From positions 372,001 through 436,000 of the forward strand of contig JACJID010000008.1 in assembly GCA_014138725.1 (NCBI GenBank): DNA of 64,000 nucleotides, given 5' to 3'. Positions 25,112 to 32,282 of this stretch are shown piece by piece. Both the position numbers and the translations under genes were made by a program. This DNA is from Kutzneria viridogrisea. GTDB taxonomy: Bacteria > Actinomycetota > Actinomycetes > Mycobacteriales > Pseudonocardiaceae. Below the pieces are notes generated by a model. That model made no database searches and had not been told where the DNA came from. It worked only from the letters and a program-made list of their open reading frames with translations. Within the stretch, counting starts at the first letter, position 1. Each line of letters opens with the position of its first letter.

Positions 25112-26676
25112 CAGGGCACCATCCAGCCGAGGATCGGGGTTGACTGCAGGTAGACGAGCACGCACATGACCAGCAACAGCAGCAGGCTCCAGCCGAAGAC
25201 GCGGCGGAACAGCACGCCCTCGCTGCCGACCAGGCCGACCGCGGCGGTGCCGATGGCCAGGTTCTGCGGCGAGATCATCTTCGCCATGACCCCGCCGGAG
25301 CTGTTGGCCGCGCCGAACAGGATCGGGGAGGCGCCCAACTGGTGGGCGGCGGCGAACTGGGAGCCGCCGAGCAGGGTGTTGGAGCCGACGTCGGTACCGG
25401 TGATCGTCACGCCGAACCAGCCGACCACCGGGGACAGGAAGGCGAAGAACGCGCCGGTGCCCGCGAGCCAGTAGCCCAGGGTGCCGATCTGGCCCGACAG
25501 GTTCATCACGTAGGACAGGGCGAACACGGCGAGGATGGCCAGGATCGCCCAGCCGAACTGCCGCACGGTCCGCCCGTAGATGCGGATCGCGGCGCCGAGC
25601 CCGACGCGCAGCACCAGCAGCGAGATCAGCCCGGACAGCAGCAGCAACGTGCCGGTCGCGCCGAAGAAGTTCAGCGTGTAGCTGGTGTCCACCGGCTTGC
25701 CGTTCGCCCCGGTGATCGACAGCCCCGGCCAGGCGAACTTCCACACCACGGAGTTGAGGGCCGTCTTCACCGCCGGGATCTGCGCCACCGAGAAGACCAC
25801 CACGATGATCGCGTACGGGCTGAAGGCCGTGAGCACCTCGCGGTGGCCGAGCCCCGACTTGCTCGCCGAGGGCCGCCAGACCCGGACCAGCAGCAGCACC
25901 GCGCCCGCCGAGACGATGGCCGCGATGATGTCGCAGAGCTGGTAGGACACGTAGCTGGAGACCAGGAACTGGGTGAGGCCGAAGCTCAGGCCCGCGGTCA
26001 GCGCGGCGGGCCACACCTCGCGCAGGCCGCGGCGCCCGTCGGCGATGAACACCAGCACGAAGGGCACCAGCGCGGCCAGGATCGACACCTGGCGTCCGGC
26101 CATCGCGCCGAACTGCTCCACCGGCAGGCCGCTGATCGGGCCGAGGGCGGTGATCGGGTTGCCCAGTCCGCCGAAGGCCACCGGCGCGGTGTCCGCGACC
26201 AGGGTCAGCGCGGCGGCCTTGAGCGGGTCGACGCCCAGCGCGATCAGCATGACCGAGCAGATGGCCACCGGTCCGCCGCCGCCCGCGAGGGCCTCCAGCA
26301 GTGCACCGAAGGAGAACGCGATGACGATGGCCTGGATGCGCGAGTCCTCGCTGACCGAGCTGAACGCGCGGCGCAGCACCTCGAAGTGCCCGCTGCGCAC
26401 GGTCAGGTTGTAGATCCAGATCGCGTTGAAGGTGATCCACAGGACCAGCAGCACGCTGTTGGCCATGCCGTACGTGCCCGCGTCCAGCGCGGAGCCCAGC
26501 GGCATGCCGAAACCGAGCACGGCGATGGCCAGCGCGATGACCAGTGCGGTCAGCCCGGCCCAGTGCGCCTTCCAGCGCAGGCCGCCGAGCAGCACCAGCA
26601 CCGCGAACAGCGGGATCAGTGCGAGCAGGGCCGAAGCCGTCAGCGACCCGGCGGGGTCGAGCGACTGTCTGAACAA
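25111..26676 (-). CDS. LctP-family permease in the uronate cluster
   Basis: A 521-residue protein with about 13 membrane segments of the L-lactate permease family (SSPVVGWFGVTITGTDVGSNTLLG-like region, SSGGVMAKMISPQNLAIG). The best start is TTG 26676, giving LFRQSLDPAGSLTASALL, the standard family N-terminus, with AAGGCGGTG upstream; the ATGs further up lie within the operator palindromes. Coupled to the GH88 gene. Known family substrates are lactate and glycolate; in this setting it may import a uronate or other sugar acid. The substrate call is inference. Confidence 0.8.
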   Translation of the reverse strand: MFRQSLDPAGSLTASALLALIPLFAVLVLLGGLRWKAHWAGLTALVIALAIAVLGFGMPLGSALDAGTYGMANSVLLVLWITFNAIWIYNLTVRSGHFEVLRRAFSSVSEDSRIQAIVIAFSFGALLEALAGGGGPVAICSVMLIALGVDPLKAAALTLVADTAPVAFGGLGNPITALGPISGLPVEQFGAMAGRQVSILAALVPFVLVFIADGRRGLREVWPAALTAGLSFGLTQFLVSSYVSYQLCDIIAAIVSAGAVLLLVRVWRPSASKSGLGHREVLTAFSPYAIIVVVFSVAQIPAVKTALNSVVWKFAWPGLSITGANGKPVDTSYTLNFFGATGTLLLLSGLISLLVLRVGLGAAIRIYGRTVRQFGWAILAILAVFALSYVMNLSGQIGTLGYWLAGTGAFFAFLSPVVGWFGVTITGTDVGSNTLLGGSQFAAAHQLGASPILFGAANSSGGVMAKMISPQNLAIGTAAVGLVGSEGVLFRRVFGWSLLLLLVMCVLVYLQSTPILGWMVP

Positions 26677-26744
26677 GGTGGCACCGCCTTTCTCCCGTGC
26701 GGGAGCCCTGACCCCGGCCCGGCGGCGGTATCGGTCCGGGGGTT

Positions 26745-26774
26745 GTTCCATGGAACGGAACGTAGTTCCATGGA
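26745..26774. promoter_or_regulatory. Paired palindromic operators of the uronate cluster
   Basis: GTTCCATGGAAC (26745-26756) is a perfect 12-bp palindrome. GTTCCATGGA recurs at 26765-26774, exactly 20 bp on (two helical turns), and a weaker TTCCGGAA is at 26792-26799. They lie in the divergent promoter between the lctP and kduI operons. The IclR regulator encoded at the end of the kdu operon is the natural candidate to bind them. Confidence 0.7.
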
Positions 26775-26822
26775 CGGCGGTCATCGTGTCATTCCGGAAC
26801 GCCGAGCGCCAGGGGGTTGCCC

Positions 26823-27650
26823 ATGCAGGTCCGGCACCAGACGCACCCGTCGCAGGTCAGCGGCCTCGACACCGCAGCGCTGCGTGATCACTACCTGGTC
26901 GAGGACCTGTTCCGCGCCGGGGAGGTGCGCACGGTCTACACCCACGCCGACCGGATCGTGCTCGGCGGCGCCGCCCCGGTGCCCGGCACGCCGCTGCCGC
27001 TGGCCGTCGAGGCGGAGCTGCGGTCCACCTCGTTCTGCGAGCGCCGCGAGCTGGCCGTGGTGGCCGTGCGCGGGTCGGGCCGGGTCGTGGTGGACGGCGA
27101 GTCGTACGAACTCGGTCTGCGCGACTGCCTGTACGTGGGCCGCGGTGCCGTGGACGTCGTGTTCCACGCCGAGGAGGACCAGACCCACTTCTACCTGTTC
27201 TCCACTCCCGCGCACGCCAACTTCCCGACCACGGTGGCCCGGTTCGCCGAGGTGGACGTGGTGCGGCTCGGCGAGCAGTCGACCGCCAACGTGCGGGAGA
27301 TCCGCAAGTTCGTGCACCTGGACGGCATCGGGTCCAGCCAGCTCGTGCTGGGCATGACCACGTTGGCCGAGGGCAGCGTGTGGAACACCATGCCCCCGCA
27401 CACCCATGACCGGCGCACTGAGTGCTACCTGTACTTCGACCTGCCCGAACAGCACCGGGTCGTGCACCTGCTGGGCGAGCCGGAGCAGACCCGGCACGTG
27501 GTGCTGTCCAACGAGCAGGCGGTGATCTCGCCGAGCTGGTCGATCCACAGCGGGGCGGGCACCCACTCCTACTCGTTCGTCTGGGCGATGGCCGGGGAGA
27601 ACCAGGCTTATGACGACATGGACCCGGTCGACGTGACGGACCTGCGCTGA
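26823..27650 (+). CDS. kduI: 5-keto-4-deoxyuronate isomerase KduI
   Basis: KduI isomerises 5-keto-4-deoxyuronate to 2,5-diketo-3-deoxygluconate. The 275-residue cupin is close to the usual 278. Metal ligands are visible in PPHTHDRRTECYLYFD (His193, His195, Glu200) with the last histidine in SWSIHSGAGTHSYSF. ATG 26823 follows AGGGGG. The gene heads the kduI-kduD-iclR operon, divergent from the permease/GH88 pair, with paired palindromic operators in between. Confidence 0.94.
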   Translation: MQVRHQTHPSQVSGLDTAALRDHYLVEDLFRAGEVRTVYTHADRIVLGGAAPVPGTPLPLAVEAELRSTSFCERRELAVVAVRGSGRVVVDGESYELGLRDCLYVGRGAVDVVFHAEEDQTHFYLFSTPAHANFPTTVARFAEVDVVRLGEQSTANVREIRKFVHLDGIGSSQLVLGMTTLAEGSVWNTMPPHTHDRRTECYLYFDLPEQHRVVHLLGEPEQTRHVVLSNEQAVISPSWSIHSGAGTHSYSFVWAMAGENQAYDDMDPVDVTDLR

Positions 27651-28387
27651 TGTTCCGCCTCGACGGCCGCACCGCGCTGGTCACCGGCGCCCGTACCGGC
27701 ATCGGCCGTGCCATCGCGATCGGCCTCGCCCAGGCCGGTGCCGACCTCGTGCTGCTCGGCCACGGCGGGGACTTCTCCGAGGTGGTCCACGCCGTCGGCG
27801 GCAGGGCCGAGCTGATCACCGTCGACCTCACCGATCCCGCTGCCGCCGCGCAGGCCGTTGCCGAACTCGCCGCTCGCCGTCAGATCGACGTGCTCGTCAA
27901 CAACGCCGGGATCATCCACCGCGAGCCCGCCGCCCAGGTCGGGCTCGCCGACTGGCAGCGCGTGCTCGCCGTGAACCTGGACTCGGTCTTCGCGCTGTGC
28001 CAGGCCGTCGGCGCCCAAATGCTGCCCCGTGGCGCGGGCAAGATCGTGAACATCGCCTCGCTGCTGAGCTTCCAGGGCGGCATCAACGTCAGCGGCTACA
28101 CCGCGAGCAAGCACGCCGTCACCGGGCTGACCAAGGCGCTGGCCACCGAGTGGGCCCCGCACGGCATCCAGGTCAACGCCATCGCTCCCGGCTACATCCA
28201 GACCAACAACACCGCTGCGCTGCAAGCGGATCCGGACCGCGAACCGGCCATCCGCGGGCGGATCCCCGCCGGGCGCTGGGGCAGGCCGGAGGACCTCGTC
28301 GGGGCCGCGGTCTTCCTGTGCTCGCCCGCCTCGGACTACGTCAACGGGCATGTGCTCGTGGTCGATGGTGGCTGGATGGCCCGTTGA
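27650..28387 (+). CDS. kduD: 2-deoxy-D-gluconate / 2,5-diketo-3-deoxygluconate dehydrogenase KduD
   Basis: A short-chain dehydrogenase that reduces 2,5-diketo-3-deoxygluconate to 2-keto-3-deoxygluconate with NAD(P)H. The 245 residues carry the cofactor motif TGARTGIG (12-19), NNAG (84-87) and the catalytic Ser137, Tyr150 and Lys154 (YTASK). The C-terminus VVDGGWMAR is typical of KduD. Its ATG overlaps the kduI stop by one base. KDG kinase and KDPG aldolase, needed next, are not in the window. Confidence 0.92.
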   Translation: MFRLDGRTALVTGARTGIGRAIAIGLAQAGADLVLLGHGGDFSEVVHAVGGRAELITVDLTDPAAAAQAVAELAARRQIDVLVNNAGIIHREPAAQVGLADWQRVLAVNLDSVFALCQAVGAQMLPRGAGKIVNIASLLSFQGGINVSGYTASKHAVTGLTKALATEWAPHGIQVNAIAPGYIQTNNTAALQADPDREPAIRGRIPAGRWGRPEDLVGAAVFLCSPASDYVNGHVLVVDGGWMAR

Positions 28388-29106
28388 GCGAGGGGGCCGT
28401 CGAGAAGGCGCTCGTGGTACTGGAGGCGCTGGCCGAGCACTCCAGGATCACCGAGCTGGCGCGCGTGACCGGGCTGCCCAAGTCCACCGTGCACCGACTG
28501 CTGCGCACCCTCATCGAGCAGGGTTTCGCCGTGGCCACCGGCGAGAGCGACTACCGGATCGGCCCGAAGGTGCTGGTGCTGGCCGGGAACGTGTTGCAGC
28601 CCGCCGACTCCGTGGAACGCGCCCGTCCCGTGCTGACCCGCTTGCAGGCCAGCACCGGCTGCGCCGTGCACTTCGCGATGCTGCTCGGCGAGGAACTCGT
28701 CTACGTGGACAAGGTCGAGTCCGGCAAGCCGTACCGGATGACCTCCCGGGTCGGCGGCACGCTTCCCTTGCACAGCACCGCGATCGGCAAGTCAGTCCTG
28801 TCCACACGGGACACATCCACTGTGGACACCACTCGCTGGACCCAGTACACCATCACCGATCCCGACCGGCTGCGCGCCCAACTCGCGCGGGTGCGCAGCT
28901 GCGGGTTCGCCGTGGACGACCAGGAGAACGAGCTCGGCGTGCGCTGCGTCGGCGCTGCCGTGCGCAACCACAACGGCATGGTCATCGGCGGCATCAGCGT
29001 GTCCACGCTCGCACTCGAGCACACCGTCGCCGAACTCATCGCGCTCGGCCCGCACGTGGTGCGCGCCGCCAACGACATCTCCGCCGCCCTCGGCCACCAG
29101 CGCTGA
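28384..29106 (+). CDS. IclR-family regulator of the uronate cluster
   Basis: The 240-residue protein has an N-terminal helix-turn-helix (ITELARVTGLPKSTVHRLLRTLIEQG) and the C-terminal IclR ligand domain (SRVGGTLPLHSTAIGKSVLS, VDDQENELGVRCVGAAVRN, GGISVSTLALEH). TTG at 28384 overlaps the kduD stop (TTGA) and fits the usual N-terminus LSEGAVEKALVVLEAL. It probably senses a keto-deoxy-gluconate-type intermediate and controls both operons through GTTCCATGGAAC sites. Confidence 0.9.
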   Translation: MSEGAVEKALVVLEALAEHSRITELARVTGLPKSTVHRLLRTLIEQGFAVATGESDYRIGPKVLVLAGNVLQPADSVERARPVLTRLQASTGCAVHFAMLLGEELVYVDKVESGKPYRMTSRVGGTLPLHSTAIGKSVLSTRDTSTVDTTRWTQYTITDPDRLRAQLARVRSCGFAVDDQENELGVRCVGAAVRNHNGMVIGGISVSTLALEHTVAELIALGPHVVRAANDISAALGHQR

Positions 29107-29124
29107 CCGCCCCTACCTGGTAAC

Positions 29125-29233
29125 AATCCCCCGCCACTCCCTGGGGGGCGTCCCCGTCACCAGTCTACCGCCCACCCCCGACACCTGATCTTGCTCAAGA
29201 TCCACATGTGGACAACTCGCCGCCTGTGGACAA
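29125..29233 (-). repeat. Composite paired-box repeat, copy C
   Basis: On the minus strand TTGTCCACA occurs at 29233-29225 and 29215-29207, 18 bp apart. TGGATCTTGAGCAAGATCA follows (its core GATCTTGCTCAAGATC on the plus strand, 29187-29202, is a perfect palindrome), then the tail GCGGTAGACTGGTGACGGGG and CGCCCCCC to about 29130. It lies between the convergent iclR and holB genes, next to two companion palindromes. Confidence 0.65.
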
Positions 29234-29277
29234 CGCGTCCGCGAAGATCAACTTCGAGAGGGGTGGGCGCGGTCGTG

Positions 29278-29327
29278 CAGTGAAAGTGCCCTTCGCTGCG
29301 CTGAGCGCAGTGAAAGCCACCTTCGCG
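29278..29327. repeat. Palindrome family, degraded copy 3
   Basis: GTGAAAGTGCCCTTCG (29279-29294) and GTGAAAGCCACCTTCG (29311-29326) flank a CTGCGC-TGA-GCGCAG stem. The outer sequence resembles the AAGGTGCCCTTCGC arm of copy 1, but the symmetry is partly lost. Confidence 0.45.
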
Positions 29328-29360
29328 GCGGACCCGGCGACCCGGCGAGCCCCACCCACA

Positions 29361-29415
29361 TGTCATGAAGGTGCCGTTCGAGACGCCCAACGTCCCAAGG
29401 GGCACCTTCATGACA
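29361..29415. repeat. Palindrome of the ATGAAGGTG family, copy 4
   Basis: Arms TGTCATGAAGGTGCC (29361-29375) and the exact complement (29401-29415) enclose a partly paired centre that shares ACGCCCAACGTC with copy 1. It begins 21 nt after the holB stop on the minus strand, so it probably serves as holB terminator. Confidence 0.75.
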
Positions 29416-29435
29416 CGCCCGCCCGCGCCCCCGGC

Positions 29436-30632
29436 TCAACCCCGGTGCAGGGCGGTGACCATGGCCTCGATGGCGATGCGCGGTTTCACGTTCTGTTGCA
29501 ACGCATCCCGGCAGGAGAGCACGGCTTCCAACCGGCGCAGGGTGGATTCCGCGGTCCACGAGGCGGCGGCCGTTGTCGCGTCGGCGGCCCGGTCGGGGTG
29601 GTTGAGGGCCACCTCGGCCCCGGACTTGGTGACCAGCACGTCCCGGTAGAAGCCCATCAGGTCGACCAGCGCGAGGTCCAGGGAGTCGCGCTGGGTGCGG
29701 GTGGCGCGGGACTTCTGCCTACGCTCCAGCTCCTTGAGCGCACCGGCGGCGCCACGGGTGGCCGAAGCGGTGCCCTTGCCGGTGCCGCCAGCGCCCATCG
29801 CGGTCTTGAGCGCCTCGGTCTCGGAGGCGTTGCGCGACTCGTTGGCGGTGACGGCCTCGGCCTCGGCGGCCTTCACCAGCGTGTCGGCGTTGGGGAAGAT
29901 GTCGCTGAACCGGCGCAGCGCCAAGGGGATCGCGAGCACCGACTCGCGACGCTCGCGGGCGGCCTGGTCGGTGGACAGGCGGCGGGCCCGCCCGATATGG
30001 CCGCCGCACACCGAAGCGGCCCACCCGGCGAGCTGGGGCTCGACGCCGTCGCGGCGCTCCAGCACCTCGGCGATGGCGGCGGCTGGCGGGGTGCGCAGCG
30101 CGATGGACCGGCACCGGGAGCGGATCGTCACCGACACGTCCTCGGGGTGGTCGGAGGGCGCGCAGAGCAGGAACACCGTGCGGTCCGGCGGCTCCTCCAC
30201 CGCCTTGAGCAGCGCGTTGGCGGCGCCCTCGGTGAGCCGGTCGGCGTCCTCCACGATCACGATCTGCCAGCGGCCCGTGGTGGGCCTGCGCGCGGCGAGC
30301 TGCACCAGGGCGCGCATCTCGGCCACGGAGATCGACAGCCCCTCCGGGACGACCACGCGCACGTCGGCGTGCGTACCGGCGAGCACCGTGCGGCAGGCGG
30401 CGCAGTCACCGCAGCCGCGAGGACCGCCGGGCGCCACGCACTGCAACGCGGCGGCGAACGCCTTGGCCGCCGTCGAGCGCCCCGAACCGGGCGGTCCGGT
30501 GAACAGCCAGGCGTGCGTCATGGCACCCGGGGTGGTCGGCTTGCCCGCGACCAGGTCAGCGGCGGCCTCGGCAGCCGTGCTGAGCACCTGCACGGCATCA
30601 GGCTGCCCGACGACGTCAGCCCACACGGTCAT
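29436..30632 (-). CDS. holB: DNA polymerase III delta-prime subunit
   Basis: Clamp-loader subunit. The 398-residue protein has the Walker A variant GPPGSGRST (46-54, Arg in place of Lys), a four-cysteine zinc module (Cys65, 74, 77, 80), IVEDADRLTEGAANALLKAVEEPP and the sensor segment RSRCRSIALRTP. It ends just after the collar domain. It overlaps the upstream MFS gene by 17 nt. The usual neighbour tmk is not present between topA and holB here. Confidence 0.94.
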   Translation of the reverse strand: MTVWADVVGQPDAVQVLSTAAEAAADLVAGKPTTPGAMTHAWLFTGPPGSGRSTAAKAFAAALQCVAPGGPRGCGDCAACRTVLAGTHADVRVVVPEGLSISVAEMRALVQLAARRPTTGRWQIVIVEDADRLTEGAANALLKAVEEPPDRTVFLLCAPSDHPEDVSVTIRSRCRSIALRTPPAAAIAEVLERRDGVEPQLAGWAASVCGGHIGRARRLSTDQAARERRESVLAIPLALRRFSDIFPNADTLVKAAEAEAVTANESRNASETEALKTAMGAGGTGKGTASATRGAAGALKELERRQKSRATRTQRDSLDLALVDLMGFYRDVLVTKSGAEVALNHPDRAADATTAAASWTAESTLRRLEAVLSCRDALQQNVKPRIAIEAMVTALHRG

Positions 30633-31884
30633 GCGGAGTCACCACCTCGGTCACCAGTCCATCATGCCGGTCCGACATCAGCCGGTACGCCCACACCCCG
30701 GCCAACCCGGCGAGCACGCCCGCGACCAGCATCGGGGTGCGGGTGCCCGCGAGGGTCACGGCGGCGGGCACCAGGGTGGTCGCCCCGAACAGCACGATCT
30801 TGACCACGGCCTGCACGAACGCGTTGACCCGGCCGCGCACCGAGTCCTCGACCCGCGAGCCGATGATCGTCAGCCCGGTCAGGAAGGCCACCCCGGCACA
30901 GGCGCCGACCACACCGACGGCGGCCAGCGCGAACCACAGGTGCGGGGCGGCGGCCACCGCCAGCAGCGCCGTACCCGCGGCGAGGATCGCCACCCCGAAC
31001 AGCCGGTGGTGCGGCAGCCGCCTGGCGAGTGCCGGAGCGAGCCAGACGCCGAGGGCCAGCCCGCTGAACACGGCGATGACCAGCGTGCCGAACGCGGCCT
31101 CACCGCCGTGCAGGCTGTTGGCGTACGGCCGGGCCACGGCGAGGACGGTGCCCGCACCGGCGATGGCGCCGACGATGCCGACGACCAGCCCCTGCACCAA
31201 CCGGGTCCGCGACATGTAGCGAAGGCCCTCGCGCACCATGCCGGAGGGCTGCCGGGCCGGGGCGGCGAACCGGCCGGACACCTCGGGCAGCCGGGCAAGG
31301 ATCAGCGCGGAACTGAGGTACAGCAACCCGTTGAGCACGACGAGCACCGAGGCGATGCCGAGCCCGCCGTCGTGCACGCCCAGCACGGGGCCGAGGGCGG
31401 ACAGCACCGAGAACAGCCCGGCGCCGGTGAGCAGCGCGAGGCCGTAGGTGGTGACGAGGCTGAGCTGGCTCGCGGCCTCCACCTGCTCGGGGCGGTGCAG
31501 CACGGTGGGGATCGAGGAGTCCTTGGCGGGGATCCACACCATCGAGCAGGCGCCGATCGCGAAGTTGGCGACGAGCAGCCAAGATGTCGTGCCGACCACG
31601 GCCACCGACAGGAACAGCCCACAGCGCACCAGGTCCGCGAGGACCATGACCAGCCTGCGGTCGAACCGGTCGGCGAGCCACCCGGCGAGCGGGGCGAGCA
31701 GCAGGCCGGGCAGCAACTGGGTGGCGACCACCCCGCTCAGCGCGAAGCTGCGCAGTTCCGCGCTCGGCGTGAGGGTGGCCAGCAGGGAGGACAGGCCGAG
31801 CAGGGACAGCCAGTCGCCGACGCAGCACAGGTACGCGGAGGTCCACAGGCGCCGGAACGCCGGGATCGCCAGGACCTCGCGCAC
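30616..31884 (-). CDS. MFS transporter of the topA-holB locus
   Basis: A 422-residue, 12-span major facilitator, beginning VREVLAIPAFRRLWTSAYL, the pattern of EntS/MFS_3-type exporters, with the loop GWLADRFDRRLVMVLADLVR after span 2. GTG start at 31884, one base after the stop of the upstream small gene; its end overlaps holB, so it is cotranscribed. Similar genes sit at this locus in other Pseudonocardiaceae. Substrate unknown. Confidence 0.87.
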   Translation of the reverse strand: MREVLAIPAFRRLWTSAYLCCVGDWLSLLGLSSLLATLTPSAELRSFALSGVVATQLLPGLLLAPLAGWLADRFDRRLVMVLADLVRCGLFLSVAVVGTTSWLLVANFAIGACSMVWIPAKDSSIPTVLHRPEQVEAASQLSLVTTYGLALLTGAGLFSVLSALGPVLGVHDGGLGIASVLVVLNGLLYLSSALILARLPEVSGRFAAPARQPSGMVREGLRYMSRTRLVQGLVVGIVGAIAGAGTVLAVARPYANSLHGGEAAFGTLVIAVFSGLALGVWLAPALARRLPHHRLFGVAILAAGTALLAVAAAPHLWFALAAVGVVGACAGVAFLTGLTIIGSRVEDSVRGRVNAFVQAVVKIVLFGATTLVPAAVTLAGTRTPMLVAGVLAGLAGVWAYRLMSDRHDGLVTEVVTPHDRVG

Positions 31885-31885
31885 G

Positions 31886-32263
31886 TCAGCGGACGAGTGT
31901 GTAGACGACCGCGAAGAACACGACCACGAAGATCACCAGGGTGACCAGGCAGCCGGCACAGCCCGCACCGCCGGACTTGCTCCCGGCTGGGTTCTGGATC
32001 GCGGGCGCGGGCGGGATGGGCGCGGGCTGACTCGGCGGGCGCAGCCGGGCCTTGCGCCGCTGCTCCTGGGCCATGGCGGCGCGGATGGCCTCCTGCACGG
32101 CCCGTGCGTCGGGCTGCGGGGCCTGCACCGGGCGGGGCGGAGCCGGCGCGGGCTCGGGTACCCGGGGCAGCGACTCCCCGGTGACCAGTCCGGCCACCGG
32201 GTCGGGGAAGGCGGGCAATGGCGGCGGAGCCTCGGTGCCGTCCGGTCCGAACTCGCCAGCCAT
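31886..32263 (-). CDS. Proline-rich tail-anchored membrane protein
   Basis: A 125-residue protein of low complexity: acidic and Pro-rich first half, a helical charged stretch (AVQEAIRAAMAQEQRRKARL), a Gly/Cys turn GGAGCAGC and one membrane segment at the very end (LVTLVIFVVVFFAVVYTLV). It lies between topA and the MFS gene in the same operon. No known family; the topology suggests a tail-anchored protein with a cytoplasmic domain. Confidence 0.7.
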   Translation of the reverse strand: MAGEFGPDGTEAPPPLPAFPDPVAGLVTGESLPRVPEPAPAPPRPVQAPQPDARAVQEAIRAAMAQEQRRKARLRPPSQPAPIPPAPAIQNPAGSKSGGAGCAGCLVTLVIFVVVFFAVVYTLVR

Positions 32264-32282
32264 GGCCCCAGCCTAACCCGCG

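Noticed and set aside
25111-26784. ATG 26784 or 26751 as permease start
   Set aside because: These starts would place the palindromic operators inside the gene and add an Arg-rich N-terminus unlike the family; TTG 26676 fits better.
28798-28830. Sixth paired-box repeat inside iclR (TGTCCACAC and TGTGGACAC)
   Set aside because: It lies within coding sequence, in inverted orientation, lacks the 18-bp direct spacing and the tail.
29361-29415. Insertion sequence ends
   Set aside because: Palindromic arms are close together with no transposase gene or target duplication visible.
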